Assembly (NCBI RefSeq): GCF_025502585.1
Contig: NZ_CP106679.1
Coordinates: 3,193,501-3,257,500, forward strand
Reading direction: 5' to 3'
Origin: Reichenbachiella agarivorans
Lineage (GTDB): Bacteria > Bacteroidota > Bacteroidia > Cytophagales > Cyclobacteriaceae
DNA: 64,000 nucleotides
Shown: positions 18,018 through 26,389 of the stretch, in pieces
Layout of the letters: each line of letters begins with the position of its first letter
Numbering within the stretch: the stretch's first letter is position 1
Position numbers and translations under genes: made by a program
The notes under the pieces: generated by a model
Database searches by the model: none
What the model saw: only the letters and a program-made list of their open reading frames with translations
What the model was told of the DNA's origin: nothing

Positions 18018-18986
18018 TCAAAATCCGATGATGTCTTTGGTTCTTTTTAGTACTTTGTTTGCTATGGCTCTAGCCTTGTCTTCTCCTTCTTGTAGTTTTT
18101 GCTCAAGCTCTGCCTCGTTTTCCATGTAATACTGGAATAGTTCTCTTTCTTTTTGATATTTGGTCAATATCAAATTGAGTAATTCTGTTTTGGCGTGCCC
18201 ATAACCGAAGTTGCCAGCGAGGTATTTGTCTCTCATCTCTAGGATTTGGGCTTCTGATGCTATGATTTGGTAGATATTGAACACATTGCAAGTGTCAGGA
18301 TTTTTGGGGGCTTCAAGCGGGAGACTATCGGTCACGATGGACATCACGTTCTTCTTGAGTTGCTTCTCTGGAAGGAAAATGTCAATGGTGTTGCCATAGG
18401 ACTTACTCATCTTTTGTCCATCTGTACCAGGGATGGTCATCAGGTTTTCATCAATCCTAGATTCCGGGAGGATGAAATTTTCACCGTATTGGTGATTGAA
18501 GGAACTGGCAATGTCACGAGCCATTTCCAAATGCTGTTTTTGATCTTTGCCCACTGGCACGATCTCGGCATCATAGATCAAGATGTCAGCGGCCATCAGT
18601 ATAGGGTAGGTGAATAGGCCAGCATTGACATCTGCGAGTTTGTCTGATTTATCTTTGAAAGAGTGTGCATTGGCCAACATAGGGAAAGGAGTCAAACAAC
18701 TCAAATACCATGTTAGCTCACAAACTTCAGGGATTTTGGATTGACGATAGAAGATGGATTTGCTGGTGTCCAGACCAAAAGCCAACCACGCAGCAGCTAC
18801 GGCTCGCGTATTTTCTTTTCGTACAGCTGCGTCCTTGATAGTTGTCATCGAATGAAGATCAGCGATGAAAAGGAGTGACTCCTGATTTTCTTTTTCTGTT
18901 AATTGGATCGCTGGTAGTATGGCGCCCAATATATTGCCCAAATGTGGTCTTCCTGAGCTTTGAATTCCTGTTAATACTCTTGCCAT
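18018..18986 (-). CDS. trpS: tryptophan--tRNA ligase
   Basis: 322 residues with the class I aminoacyl-tRNA synthetase signatures: a HIGH-like PHLGNILG near residue 14 and KMSKSYGNTI near residue 194. The segments TPFPMLANAHSFKDK and GLFTYPILMAADIL are typical of the TrpRS catalytic core. It charges tRNA-Trp in the cytosol. It is the first gene of a two-gene unit with the phosphohexomutase. Confidence 0.95.
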   Translation of the reverse strand: MARVLTGIQSSGRPHLGNILGAILPAIQLTEKENQESLLFIADLHSMTTIKDAAVRKENTRAVAAAWLAFGLDTSKSIFYRQSKIPEVCELTWYLSCLTPFPMLANAHSFKDKSDKLADVNAGLFTYPILMAADILIYDAEIVPVGKDQKQHLEMARDIASSFNHQYGENFILPESRIDENLMTIPGTDGQKMSKSYGNTIDIFLPEKQLKKNVMSIVTDSLPLEAPKNPDTCNVFNIYQIIASEAQILEMRDKYLAGNFGYGHAKTELLNLILTKYQKERELFQYYMENEAELEQKLQEGEDKARAIANKVLKRTKDIIGF

Positions 18987-19152
18987 TAATTTTGACGACC
19001 TGTTGAAAGGTCATTTTTTGATGTTTTTGCGGATGTAATGGATGGTAAAATAAATGTAATAATGCCTATCAAAAAAACTCATGCAAAGAAATACTTCTCA
19101 GATTGGAAAGAATTTTATTCCTATTTTTGACTTTCAATCAAAAATCAGCTTT

Positions 19153-20238
19153 ATGAACAAGATTATCCTTTCCACATTTCTTTTTACCTGGGTGTTTTAT
19201 GGTCAAATGTATGGGCAAGCCAAAATTGAATTGGAAAAGGAAACACATGATTTTGGAAGTATTCAAGAGGAAGACGGTGCTGTGCTGTATGAATTTCAGT
19301 TTACCAATGTAGGAGACGCACCGCTGTTGGTTTCTACTGTCAAGGCATCGTGTGGTTGCACAACCCCTGACTGGACGAAACAGCCCGTTTTGCCTGGAGA
19401 GAAGGGATACGTGAGAGCGCAATACAACCCGATGAACAGGCCTGGTACTTTTAACAAATCCTTGCGAATCACAACCAATGGCTCTCCTCAAGTAGCCTAT
19501 GCCTACATCAAAGGAACAGTTGTACCAAAAGTAAAGACCATCGAAGAAGAATTGGTTTATAAAATGGGTGATCTGAGGGTTAAAAGTCAAAATGTGAATT
19601 TGGGAAGGATTACTGATGAAAAAACGATCACAACTGCACTAGATATATACAATGCTGGAGAGGACACTTTAAGAATATTGGATCAATACGATGGTCCGAA
19701 ATTTATTAGTTTGACATTCGAGTCCAAAGTCTTGGCGCCCAAGGAAAAGAGCATCGTAACACTGGTGTATGATCCAAGTTTCAAAGATCATTTGGGAATG
19801 CAAAACCATGGAATTTCATTTTATACGGATGAAAAAGAGGATGCTCAAAAATCCTTGAATGTGAGAGCCACCATCAGAGAGTATTTTGCCCCCATGACAG
19901 ATGCAGATAGAGCCAAGGCACCAGTATTGATGATTGGGGATAAGTTGCAAAATGTCGGACGGGTGGATATGGGCAAGGTCGTATCTGCAGACTATGTATT
20001 ATACAATCATGGGAAGTCAACGTTGAACATCAGGAAAATAGAATCCAATTGTGCATGTTTGACGACCCAACTGGATGACTATGATATCAAGCCAGGAAAG
20101 TCAGTAAATCTGAAGTTAAGTCTGGACACCACCAACCGAAGGGGGACACAAAATAAGACGGTATATATATATACCAATGATCCGGAAAACCCTACCCAAG
20201 TAGTGACTATACGTGCCATAGCTGAGAAGAATAATTGA
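19153..20238 (+). CDS. secreted DUF1573-domain protein
   Basis: The 361-residue product has a signal peptide (about 1-21) and at least two immunoglobulin-like DUF1573 units. The first starts at HDFGSIQEEDGAVLYEFQFTN and contains the VKASCGCTTPDW cysteine motif; another near the C-terminus contains IESNCACLTTQ. A longer frame from an ATG at 19081 exists. However, a TATTTTTG -7-like box at 19122-19129 and the signal peptide favour 19153. Function of the family is unknown; an extracytoplasmic scaffold or binding role is plausible. Confidence 0.82.
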   Translation: MNKIILSTFLFTWVFYGQMYGQAKIELEKETHDFGSIQEEDGAVLYEFQFTNVGDAPLLVSTVKASCGCTTPDWTKQPVLPGEKGYVRAQYNPMNRPGTFNKSLRITTNGSPQVAYAYIKGTVVPKVKTIEEELVYKMGDLRVKSQNVNLGRITDEKTITTALDIYNAGEDTLRILDQYDGPKFISLTFESKVLAPKEKSIVTLVYDPSFKDHLGMQNHGISFYTDEKEDAQKSLNVRATIREYFAPMTDADRAKAPVLMIGDKLQNVGRVDMGKVVSADYVLYNHGKSTLNIRKIESNCACLTTQLDDYDIKPGKSVNLKLSLDTTNRRGTQNKTVYIYTNDPENPTQVVTIRAIAEKNN

Positions 20239-20517
20239 CGACAGGTTTGGCATGGCAAATCTGAAAATGTGTAAAAAATAGGAGATAGCATCTCATGATC
20301 CAATGTGGTCGTCTATTGACTTCTATATTTTGATTCGATTTGTTACCGCGAAATCAATTTTTAAATGACTGATAATCAATGTTTTTCGTGTCACGCCTAG
20401 CACTTATATTGTAGGTAAGGGTTGCCTATGGGACATTATTCAGACTAAACTCAATTGGTGACAGAGTGGTTTTCTATGACAAAAGCTTATACTTTTGCCC
20501 CTCAAATGATTAAAAAC

Positions 20518-21108
20518 ATGAGAAATACCCTATTCATACTGATTTTTACTTTATTGATTGCTTGTGAGGCAGAAGATGCCAACAAGGGAGATAGCCTATA
20601 TGCCAAACAAAAATATACTGAGGCAGTCAAGGCTTACAATGAATATTTGGAGCTTCATCCTACACACGTCAAGTCGTTGTACAATAGAGGGAGATCATAT
20701 GAGGAACTGAAGGAGTATGATAAAGCATTGGCTGATTTTCAGGAGGTATTGGAATTGGATCAAAAGAGTACATCTGCGATGTTGAGTTTATCCAAGCATT
20801 ATTACCGAGCTGAGAATTATGAGCAGTCGCTCTTTTATGCAGAGTCTGCAATCAAGGTAAAAGATGATTTGGCAGAAGGCTATTTTTGGGTAGGGAGAGC
20901 GAGTCATCATATGGGAGATTTTCCTAAAGCTACGGGAGCTTATAACAATGCGATCAATCTCAACAAAGAATATGGGGAGGCCTATTTGTATAGAGGCGCC
21001 ATCCGCCTACAAGAGAAAAAACCTAAAGCTGCCTGTCAGGACTTTAACCAAGCCAAACGATTGAATATCCCTGAGGCAGATGCTGCTATCACAAAATATT
21101 GTAATTAA
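20518..21108 (+). CDS. TPR-repeat lipoprotein
   Basis: From the ATG at 20518 the protein has 196 residues. It has a signal segment with a lipobox at LLIAC (about residue 16) and about five tetratricopeptide repeats, for example AVKAYNEYLELHPTHVKSLY and ALADFQEVLELDQKSTSAML. TPR arrays mediate protein-protein contacts; here they would face the periplasm or surface. A TACTTTTG box about 20 bp upstream (near 20491) supports this start over the upstream ATG at 20476. The 279-bp gap before it shows nothing else I can name. Confidence 0.78.
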   Translation: MRNTLFILIFTLLIACEAEDANKGDSLYAKQKYTEAVKAYNEYLELHPTHVKSLYNRGRSYEELKEYDKALADFQEVLELDQKSTSAMLSLSKHYYRAENYEQSLFYAESAIKVKDDLAEGYFWVGRASHHMGDFPKATGAYNNAINLNKEYGEAYLYRGAIRLQEKKPKAACQDFNQAKRLNIPEADAAITKYCN

Positions 21109-21208
21109 GTGGGTAGCAACTTTTAATTTCTCCTACTACCCTGTGTATGGTTGTGATGTATATCGTCAGTGCCATATTGAGAAGATCAAAATTTAATCTA
21201 AGGAATAC

Positions 21209-21266
21209 CAACCATTTGCCATTTCTCAGCTCATAGTGAGACAAAGTGAGAAATGGCAAATGGTTG
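21209..21266. repeat. 20-bp perfect inverted repeat with an 18-base spacer
   Basis: CAACCATTTGCCATTTCTCA at 21209-21228 is exactly complementary to 21247-21266. The hairpin sits between the convergent TPR and SRPBCC genes and is followed by a second palindrome at 21280-21305. A short TTTT follows on the plus strand. It may act as a bidirectional terminator, but the long exact arms exceed what a terminator needs. Confidence 0.75.
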
Positions 21267-21279
21267 TTTTAAAGCTGAA

Positions 21280-21305
21280 AACCAGTCTTTTGCAAAAGAC
21301 TGGTT
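21280..21305. terminator. 26-bp perfect palindrome, probable bidirectional terminator
   Basis: AACCAGTCTTTTG pairs with its own complement CAAAAGACTGGTT with no unpaired loop in the DNA. It lies 30 bp beyond the stop codon of the SRPBCC gene (21336) and about 170 bp after the TPR gene stop. T tracts are short, so termination is inferred from position between convergent genes. Confidence 0.5.
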
Positions 21306-21335
21306 GGGGTATGTCATACATGTGAAAGACCCAAA

Positions 21336-21932
21336 TTACTCTTTGTTTTCCTCTTTTAAACGTACTGCATTTTTGATGGCAGGGATATACGGGTTGGGTT
21401 GTCCTTTGCCTGTTTCGATCAGACTACGGAGACTGCCAGTGATATAGTTGCCCCATGAGTCAGTACAAATGTCATAACATTCGTAAGAAGGAATTAATCC
21501 AATGTGGGTAAAGATTAGCGCTGTTTTGTTATCTTTTTTAATGATTTCAAAACTGATTTTTGTTCCTTTCCATTCACTTTTATCCTTGGTAAAGTTGAAG
21601 TAGTTATCTACTACTTGCCATATAATTTTTTCATCTTCCACAACTTCTATGAGCTTTATGTGGCATGAATGGATGTCTTTGTAATGATACCTAAACTCAT
21701 CATTGAGGTGAGCGGTATTCCCTTCTATTTGCTCAGACCACCAGCCTCGTACATTGGTGATGGCGTTGAATACCTCCTTGGGTGATTGATTTACTAGCAG
21801 TGTGGTAGTGTAATTTTCATTTTTCATTGTTTTATTTTTTGTTGTGATTTCAGATGGGGTAGAATATGTGCTTTTAAACATGAACCCTATGATTGCAAGT
21901 AGGGCGAGGAGATTATTTTTTATTCCTTTCAC
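21336..21932 (-). CDS. SRPBCC / AHSA1-like domain protein
   Basis: The C-terminal 160 residues fit the START/SRPBCC ligand-binding fold of the AHSA1 type: TTTLLVNQSPKEVFNAITNVRGWWSE near the start, then WKGTKISFEI and ALIFTHIGL. From the GTG at 21932 there is also a hydrophobic N-terminal segment that could be a signal peptide. An internal ATG at 21827 would give a purely cytosolic 163-residue protein. A TAGATTTG box on the minus strand (21959-21966) lies about 27 bp upstream of the longer start. It is divergent from the AraC-type regulator. Substrate unknown. Confidence 0.75.
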   Translation of the reverse strand: MKGIKNNLLALLAIIGFMFKSTYSTPSEITTKNKTMKNENYTTTLLVNQSPKEVFNAITNVRGWWSEQIEGNTAHLNDEFRYHYKDIHSCHIKLIEVVEDEKIIWQVVDNYFNFTKDKSEWKGTKISFEIIKKDNKTALIFTHIGLIPSYECYDICTDSWGNYITGSLRSLIETGKGQPNPYIPAIKNAVRLKEENKE

Positions 21933-22014
21933 AGGGTTTGATCTTTACATTTGAGATACAAATCTATGGTGTCAATGCAAATTAATGATTGTGCGAAATG
22001 GACTATGTCACGGG

Positions 22015-22045
22015 TTGATTTAGACAAATCATATTTTTATCTTTG
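22015..22045 (+). promoter_or_regulatory. candidate promoter of the AraC-type regulator
   Basis: TTG at 22015-22017 and a perfect TATCTTTG at 22038-22045 are 20 bp apart, matching the Bacteroidota -33/-7 consensus. The ATG at 22057 is only 11 bp after the -7 box, so the transcript would have a very short or absent leader. The oppositely oriented TAGATTTG at 21959-21966 makes this a divergent control region. Confidence 0.5.
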
Positions 22046-22056
22046 GCCAAAATTTC

Positions 22057-23037
22057 ATGCGACATCTTACCATACTGGTTCCTGAAGGAGAGAATAATTT
22101 GAGCAGCATCGTAGGTGCTTATAAAATATTTACCAGAGCCAATCGCTATTGGGAGGAGTGTGGTAGAGAAAGGTTGTTTACGATAGAATTGGCAGGTGTT
22201 TCAACCGAAGTGGAGTTTCATGAGGGGTTGTTTGTTGCAAAACCACACACTTCAATATCGGACATTGCTAAAACCAACCTTATTATTATCCCTTCATTGA
22301 ATCATAATTATCAAAAGTCTATGAAGGCAAATCAACCGCTAATTGACTGGATTGCTAAACAGTATGAAGAAGGTGCAGAAGTTGCCAGTATATGTACAGG
22401 GGTCTTCTTGCTGGCAGCATCGGGTCTACTAGAGGGTAAATGTTGTTCGACAAATTGGGCGGTGGTGGATGATTTCAGACGGATGTTTCCGAAAGTGAAT
22501 TTGCAAACCGATAAATTGATCACGGATGAAAATGGAATTTATACCAATGGTGGCGCATACTCCTTTTTGAACTTGATAATTTACCTAGTGGAGAAATACT
22601 ATGACAGACCCACTGCCATATATTGTTCCAAGGTATTTCAGATTGAAATAGATAGGCAAAGTCAATCTCCATTTACCATTTTCACAGGACAAAAATTGCA
22701 TGGTGATGATATGGTTCAACAGGCACAAACATACATTGAAAGTAATTTGAAGAAAAAAATATCCATTGAACAGTTGTCTTCTATGTTTTCGGTTGGTAGA
22801 CGAACTTTCGATAGAAGATTTATCAAAGCGACTGGCAATACCCCTATTGAATATTTGCAAAGAGTGAAAATAGAAGCTGCAAAAAGAGCTTTTGAAACTA
22901 ATCGAAAGACCGTCAATGAAGTGATGTATGAAGTAGGCTATTCAGATGCTAAAGCATTTCGAGAAGTATTCAGGAAGATAACAGGTATGTCTCCCTTAGC
23001 GTATCGAAACAGATACAACAAGGAAACCATGGGCTGA
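22057..23037 (+). CDS. GlxA-type transcriptional regulator (DJ-1/PfpI domain plus AraC helix-turn-helix)
   Basis: The 326-residue protein has an N-terminal DJ-1/PfpI-like domain (about 1-185) with the nucleophile-elbow sequence ASICTGVFLLAASG (Cys113). A C-terminal AraC-type double helix-turn-helix (about 225-320) includes FDRRFIKATGNTPIEYLQR and VNEVMYEVGYSDAKAFREVF. Members sense small metabolites and activate transcription. The divergent SRPBCC gene sharing its promoter region is the most likely target. Confidence 0.9.
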   Translation: MRHLTILVPEGENNLSSIVGAYKIFTRANRYWEECGRERLFTIELAGVSTEVEFHEGLFVAKPHTSISDIAKTNLIIIPSLNHNYQKSMKANQPLIDWIAKQYEEGAEVASICTGVFLLAASGLLEGKCCSTNWAVVDDFRRMFPKVNLQTDKLITDENGIYTNGGAYSFLNLIIYLVEKYYDRPTAIYCSKVFQIEIDRQSQSPFTIFTGQKLHGDDMVQQAQTYIESNLKKKISIEQLSSMFSVGRRTFDRRFIKATGNTPIEYLQRVKIEAAKRAFETNRKTVNEVMYEVGYSDAKAFREVFRKITGMSPLAYRNRYNKETMG

Positions 23038-23088
23038 AACCGTTTTACATTTGTGTACTAGGGTAAATATGATCGGTTTTCATTCAAT

Positions 23089-24165
23089 TTACCAAGCGGA
23101 GTAATCGTAATAGCTTTCAACCTTGTTTTCTAAATCGTCTGGTATGGATGGGAAAAAGTCCATGCCAGTTGCCTTTTCTAGGTCATCTACAGTCATAGCG
23201 AATTCATACAACTGGCCTGATACAGACTCGTTGGGCAGTGAAAATGCAATGGCCTTGACATCTGAACCTTGCAATTCTATAATTACCTTGTAGTATCCAC
23301 TAGGTATAGCTACGTGGTTTTTGCCAATGTTGCTTGTTTTTCCCTCATAAATAGGGCCTGTGACGACAAAGACTTCTTTGTTAGCTATCGCCCAATCTCT
23401 TACTTTTTCCTCCAAACTCCTCCAAATGCCACGGTTGAATCCTGGAGCTTGTGGGCTCATGTTGCTCATGTAGAAGGTTTCGCTGAGGCCACTCTCATCC
23501 CAGGTGAAATCCGCTGCTGGCGCCAGATGTCCTCGGTCATATCCACTGCCTTTGTAGTCATCTGGGTGTGCTGATTTGGTTTGTACCGCTGGATCAGGCC
23601 TGAAGTCATCCTTGCGCTTGAATTTGGCATTTTTTAGGTTGGTGGCAGTCAATTTATAAGCGACCCAATCTGCCTGTTCGGTTTTTTCATTGTATTTCAA
23701 GGTGTAAAATTCATGCTCAATGATTTGATCATTTTGTGTGTATTTAGGCCATGCAAAATCAAAGCTTTTGGAAAAATAGTAACTATCCGTACTCGTATAG
23801 GTAGGGAGGTCTTCGTTGGGCTTTACTGTTTCTACCATTTCTTCCTCATCGAATGCTTCATCGATAGGAGGGGGCGTGTTTTTTTTTGTTTCAGTAGCTG
23901 TCTTAGACTGGGTAGCTACAGTTTTCTTTATTTCTTTGTTTACACTTTTTGGGCTGCTGGATTCTGTTTGTTGTTTTTCGTCACTACCCCACGAGAGGGT
24001 AATGGGCTCTGTATTCATGTGTTCGGAGGCATACTGTAGCCCGAAAATAGCCAATCCAATCACAACCAATATAATGAGTATGACCAGAGGCTGATTGCCA
24101 CCGCCTTTGCTGCTGTTGTTGCTCTTTTTGGGTTTTGCTGTACTCTTTTTTCTCGCTTGAGCCAT
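23089..24165 (-). CDS. membrane-anchored DNA/RNA non-specific endonuclease (NucA type)
   Basis: 358 residues. A Lys-rich N-terminus precedes one membrane helix (about residues 27-47) and a low-complexity linker. The nuclease domain (about 135-350) contains the catalytic motif YDRGHLAPAADF and the following MSNMSPQAPGFNRGIW, as in the His-Me finger NucA/EndoG family. Family enzymes cut single- and double-stranded DNA and RNA with Mg2+. The anchor suggests an extracytoplasmic, tethered nuclease. It starts one base after the dehydrogenase stop. Confidence 0.88.
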   Translation of the reverse strand: MAQARKKSTAKPKKSNNSSKGGGNQPLVILIILVVIGLAIFGLQYASEHMNTEPITLSWGSDEKQQTESSSPKSVNKEIKKTVATQSKTATETKKNTPPPIDEAFDEEEMVETVKPNEDLPTYTSTDSYYFSKSFDFAWPKYTQNDQIIEHEFYTLKYNEKTEQADWVAYKLTATNLKNAKFKRKDDFRPDPAVQTKSAHPDDYKGSGYDRGHLAPAADFTWDESGLSETFYMSNMSPQAPGFNRGIWRSLEEKVRDWAIANKEVFVVTGPIYEGKTSNIGKNHVAIPSGYYKVIIELQGSDVKAIAFSLPNESVSGQLYEFAMTVDDLEKATGMDFFPSIPDDLENKVESYYDYSAW

Positions 24166-24166
24166 T

Positions 24167-25057
24167 TTACTTTTTGAATCTTGATGAAACGATCAATTCT
24201 TTGGTGCCTTTTTTATATTGGTAGAAACCTTCACCTGATTTGACTCCCAATGCACCTGCCGTCACCATGTTGACTAGCAGAGGGCAAGCTGCATACTTTG
24301 AATTGCCAAAGCCTTTGTACAAGACATTCATGATAGAGAGACATACGTCCAAACCAATGAAATCTGCCAATTGTAGAGGACCCATCGGGTGAGCCATGCC
24401 TAGTTTCATGACTGTGTCTATTTCTTCTATACCTGCGACACCTTCATGCAGAGTGATGATGGCTTCATTGATCATCGGCATCAAAATCCTGTTCGCCACA
24501 AAGCCTGGATAGTCATTGACTTCTACGGGCGACTTGCCCAATTCTTTAGACAGAGACATGATGGTTGTTGTGGTTTCATCACTTGTCGCATAGCCTCTGA
24601 TTACCTCTACCAACTGCATGATGGGTACAGGATTCATGAAATGCATGCCTATGACTTTGTCTGCTCTGTTGGTACCGGCTGCAATTTTAGTAATGGAGAT
24701 AGAAGAAGTGTTTGTTGCTAATATGGCAGTGTTAGGCGCATGTTTATCCATTTGCTCGAAAATCTCCATTTTGATCTGTTCGGTTTCAGTGGCAGCTTCT
24801 ACGACTAAGTCAGCCCGTTTGATGCCTTCGGAGATAAGTGTCGCAGTTTGGATATTGGCGAGGGTATTAGATTTGATTGTTTCTGTGATTTTTTCTTTGG
24901 AGACTTGTCGGTCGAGATTCCTTTCTATAGTCTCAATGCCGTTTTGAAGTGCTGAGGTTGAGACATCGATTAATGTTACTTTGAATCCATTTTGTGCAAA
25001 AACATGAGCTATGCCGTTGCCCATAGTTCCTGCACCGATCACTGATATATTTTTCAT
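24167..25057 (-). CDS. 3-hydroxyacyl-CoA (3-hydroxybutyryl-CoA) dehydrogenase
   Basis: 296 residues with the NAD-binding GAGTMGNGIAHVFAQ (about residues 8-22), ATNTSSISITKIA, GMHFMNPVPIMQLVEVI containing the catalytic histidine, and DYPGFVANRILMPMINEA in the C-terminal domain. It oxidises 3-hydroxyacyl-CoA or runs in reverse in butanoate metabolism. Length fits the single-domain Hbd/PaaH type without a fused hydratase. The next gene downstream, the nuclease, is almost contiguous. Confidence 0.92.
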   Translation of the reverse strand: MKNISVIGAGTMGNGIAHVFAQNGFKVTLIDVSTSALQNGIETIERNLDRQVSKEKITETIKSNTLANIQTATLISEGIKRADLVVEAATETEQIKMEIFEQMDKHAPNTAILATNTSSISITKIAAGTNRADKVIGMHFMNPVPIMQLVEVIRGYATSDETTTTIMSLSKELGKSPVEVNDYPGFVANRILMPMINEAIITLHEGVAGIEEIDTVMKLGMAHPMGPLQLADFIGLDVCLSIMNVLYKGFGNSKYAACPLLVNMVTAGALGVKSGEGFYQYKKGTKELIVSSRFKK

Positions 25058-25144
25058 ACTTTCTCAACTTTTGGGAGTGTTTCTGGAATCAATGTTAGTC
25101 AAAAATGCAATGATCCGAAAGAAGAGATGAGTTGTATTTGAAAA

Positions 25145-25176
25145 TAATAAAGGCAGCCATTTGGCTGCCTTTATTA
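25145..25176 (-). terminator. strong rho-independent terminator in the hbd-gldA intergenic region
   Basis: TAATAAAGGCAGCC (25145-25158) and GGCTGCCTTTATTA (25163-25176) pair perfectly over 14 bp around ATTT. Read on the minus strand it is followed by a T-rich TTTATTATTTTC. No annotated gene ends here: the dehydrogenase starts 88 bp further on and gldA is divergent. It must end a short minus-strand transcript or act as an attenuator. Confidence 0.75.
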
Positions 25177-25177
25177 G

Positions 25178-25255
25178 TTAGATCAGTTTCTTACTGGTTG
25201 ACTTAGGGATTTCGACTTATTACCTGAGCAAAAATGTAAATATGCCATTTTCATA
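25178..25255 (-). CDS. possible 25-residue peptide gene or small-RNA unit ending in a terminator
   Basis: On the minus strand an ATG at 25255 (or a second at 25249) opens a 25-codon frame beginning MKMAYLHFCSG. It ends at TAA 25178-25180, two bases before the terminator stem at 25176. A TTGATTTG box (25262-25269, minus strand) resembles a -7 element and would give a nearly leaderless transcript of about 110 nt. The product is Lys/Ser-rich at the end and matches no family I know. It could be a peptide gene, a small RNA, or the attenuated leader of the dehydrogenase gene. The 394-bp gap holds nothing else certain. Confidence 0.3.
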
Positions 25256-25451
25256 TCCTGCCAAATCAATTCATTATCCTGACTAAATCATGTTTTTACT
25301 CAATTTTTGGTGTTTTGAGGCTGATTTTAGAGTTAACAATTTTTAACAAGAAGGTGTTTAGCTATGCTTGAAAAAAAAACAGCACTGTTTTATTATTGTG
25401 CTCATAGTTGATTTGAAACGCTATATAGAACCATTAATATGAACGAATGAT

Positions 25452-26375
25452 ATGTCCATCGTAGTAGAAAATCTAACAAAACAATACGGTGTACAAAAGG
25501 CAGTAAACAATATCTCGTTTGAAATCAAAACGGGAGAAGTGGTTGGGTTTCTTGGGCCCAATGGTGCAGGAAAAAGTACCACCATGAAAATGATTACATG
25601 CTACATGTCACCCAGTGCAGGTAACATTCTTTTGGATGGAATTTCTGTACTAGATCAACCCGAAGAGGTGAAAAAGAAGATCGGATACCTTCCTGAAAAC
25701 AATCCTTTGTATACCGATATGCCGATCGTTGAGTATCTCAAGTTTGCTGCTGAGATTCAGGGAGTTGAAAAAACGTTGATCCCGTCTCGCATCGCTGAGA
25801 TGATTGAAATGTGTGGTTTAAGTGTCGAAAAGCACAAAAAAATTAGTGAACTATCTAAAGGTTACCGTCAAAGGGTTGGAATAGCCCAAGCGATGATTCA
25901 TGACCCTGAAGTACTGATTTTGGATGAGCCGACTACTGGTCTGGATCCTAATCAAATCATAGAAATCAGGAAACTGATAAAGAAGTTAGGAAAAGAGAAG
26001 ACAGTGATTCTGAGTTCACATATTCTATCTGAAGTGGAAGCTACCTGTGACCGGATTCTTATCATCAACCGAGGAAACATTGTTGCAGATGGTTCTTCAG
26101 AAAATCTTCGACAGCAAGCTCAAGGCCAAGAGATATTGACAGTATGTATCGAAGGACCAAAGCAAGAGGTAGAAAGTGCACTCAGAGATTTGGCTTCTGT
26201 AGAGAAGGTCTCCGTACTCGATCATAAGCAAGGATTTTTGCAAGTGCAGAGTAAACCAGACAAGGAATCTAGGAAGGTCATTTTTGACATGTGTGTAGCT
26301 AAAAATTGGTATCTCTTGGAGATGACTGGAATCGAGACTCGTCTTGAAGATGTATTTAGAGATTTAACGAACTAA
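25452..26375 (+). CDS. gldA: gliding-associated ABC transporter ATP-binding subunit GldA
   Basis: 307 residues with Walker A GPNGAGKST (about residue 37), the signature LSKGYRQRVG (about 136), Walker B VLILDEPTTGLDP and a switch histidine in SSHILSE. It is followed by the GldF-type permease (14 bp) and the GldG-type protein, which together form the Gld ABC transporter of gliding Bacteroidota. It energises the complex from the cytoplasmic side. TTAACA direct repeats 10 bp apart lie at 25333-25348 upstream. Confidence 0.9.
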   Translation: MSIVVENLTKQYGVQKAVNNISFEIKTGEVVGFLGPNGAGKSTTMKMITCYMSPSAGNILLDGISVLDQPEEVKKKIGYLPENNPLYTDMPIVEYLKFAAEIQGVEKTLIPSRIAEMIEMCGLSVEKHKKISELSKGYRQRVGIAQAMIHDPEVLILDEPTTGLDPNQIIEIRKLIKKLGKEKTVILSSHILSEVEATCDRILIINRGNIVADGSSENLRQQAQGQEILTVCIEGPKQEVESALRDLASVEKVSVLDHKQGFLQVQSKPDKESRKVIFDMCVAKNWYLLEMTGIETRLEDVFRDLTN

Positions 26376-26389
26376 AAAATATTAGATTC

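Noticed and set aside
19081-19152. upstream ATG extending the DUF1573 gene by 24 codons
   Set aside because: A -7-like box lies inside the extension and the signal peptide begins at the ATG at 19153.
21253-21447. 64-codon plus-strand frame over the palindromes
   Set aside because: It begins in a hairpin arm and then runs antisense to the SRPBCC gene.
25190-25260. tRNA-like GTCGAAATCCC and terminal ACCA on the minus strand near the intergenic terminator
   Set aside because: No matching T stem, acceptor 5' strand or D/anticodon arms could be found; also no tmRNA tag sequence.
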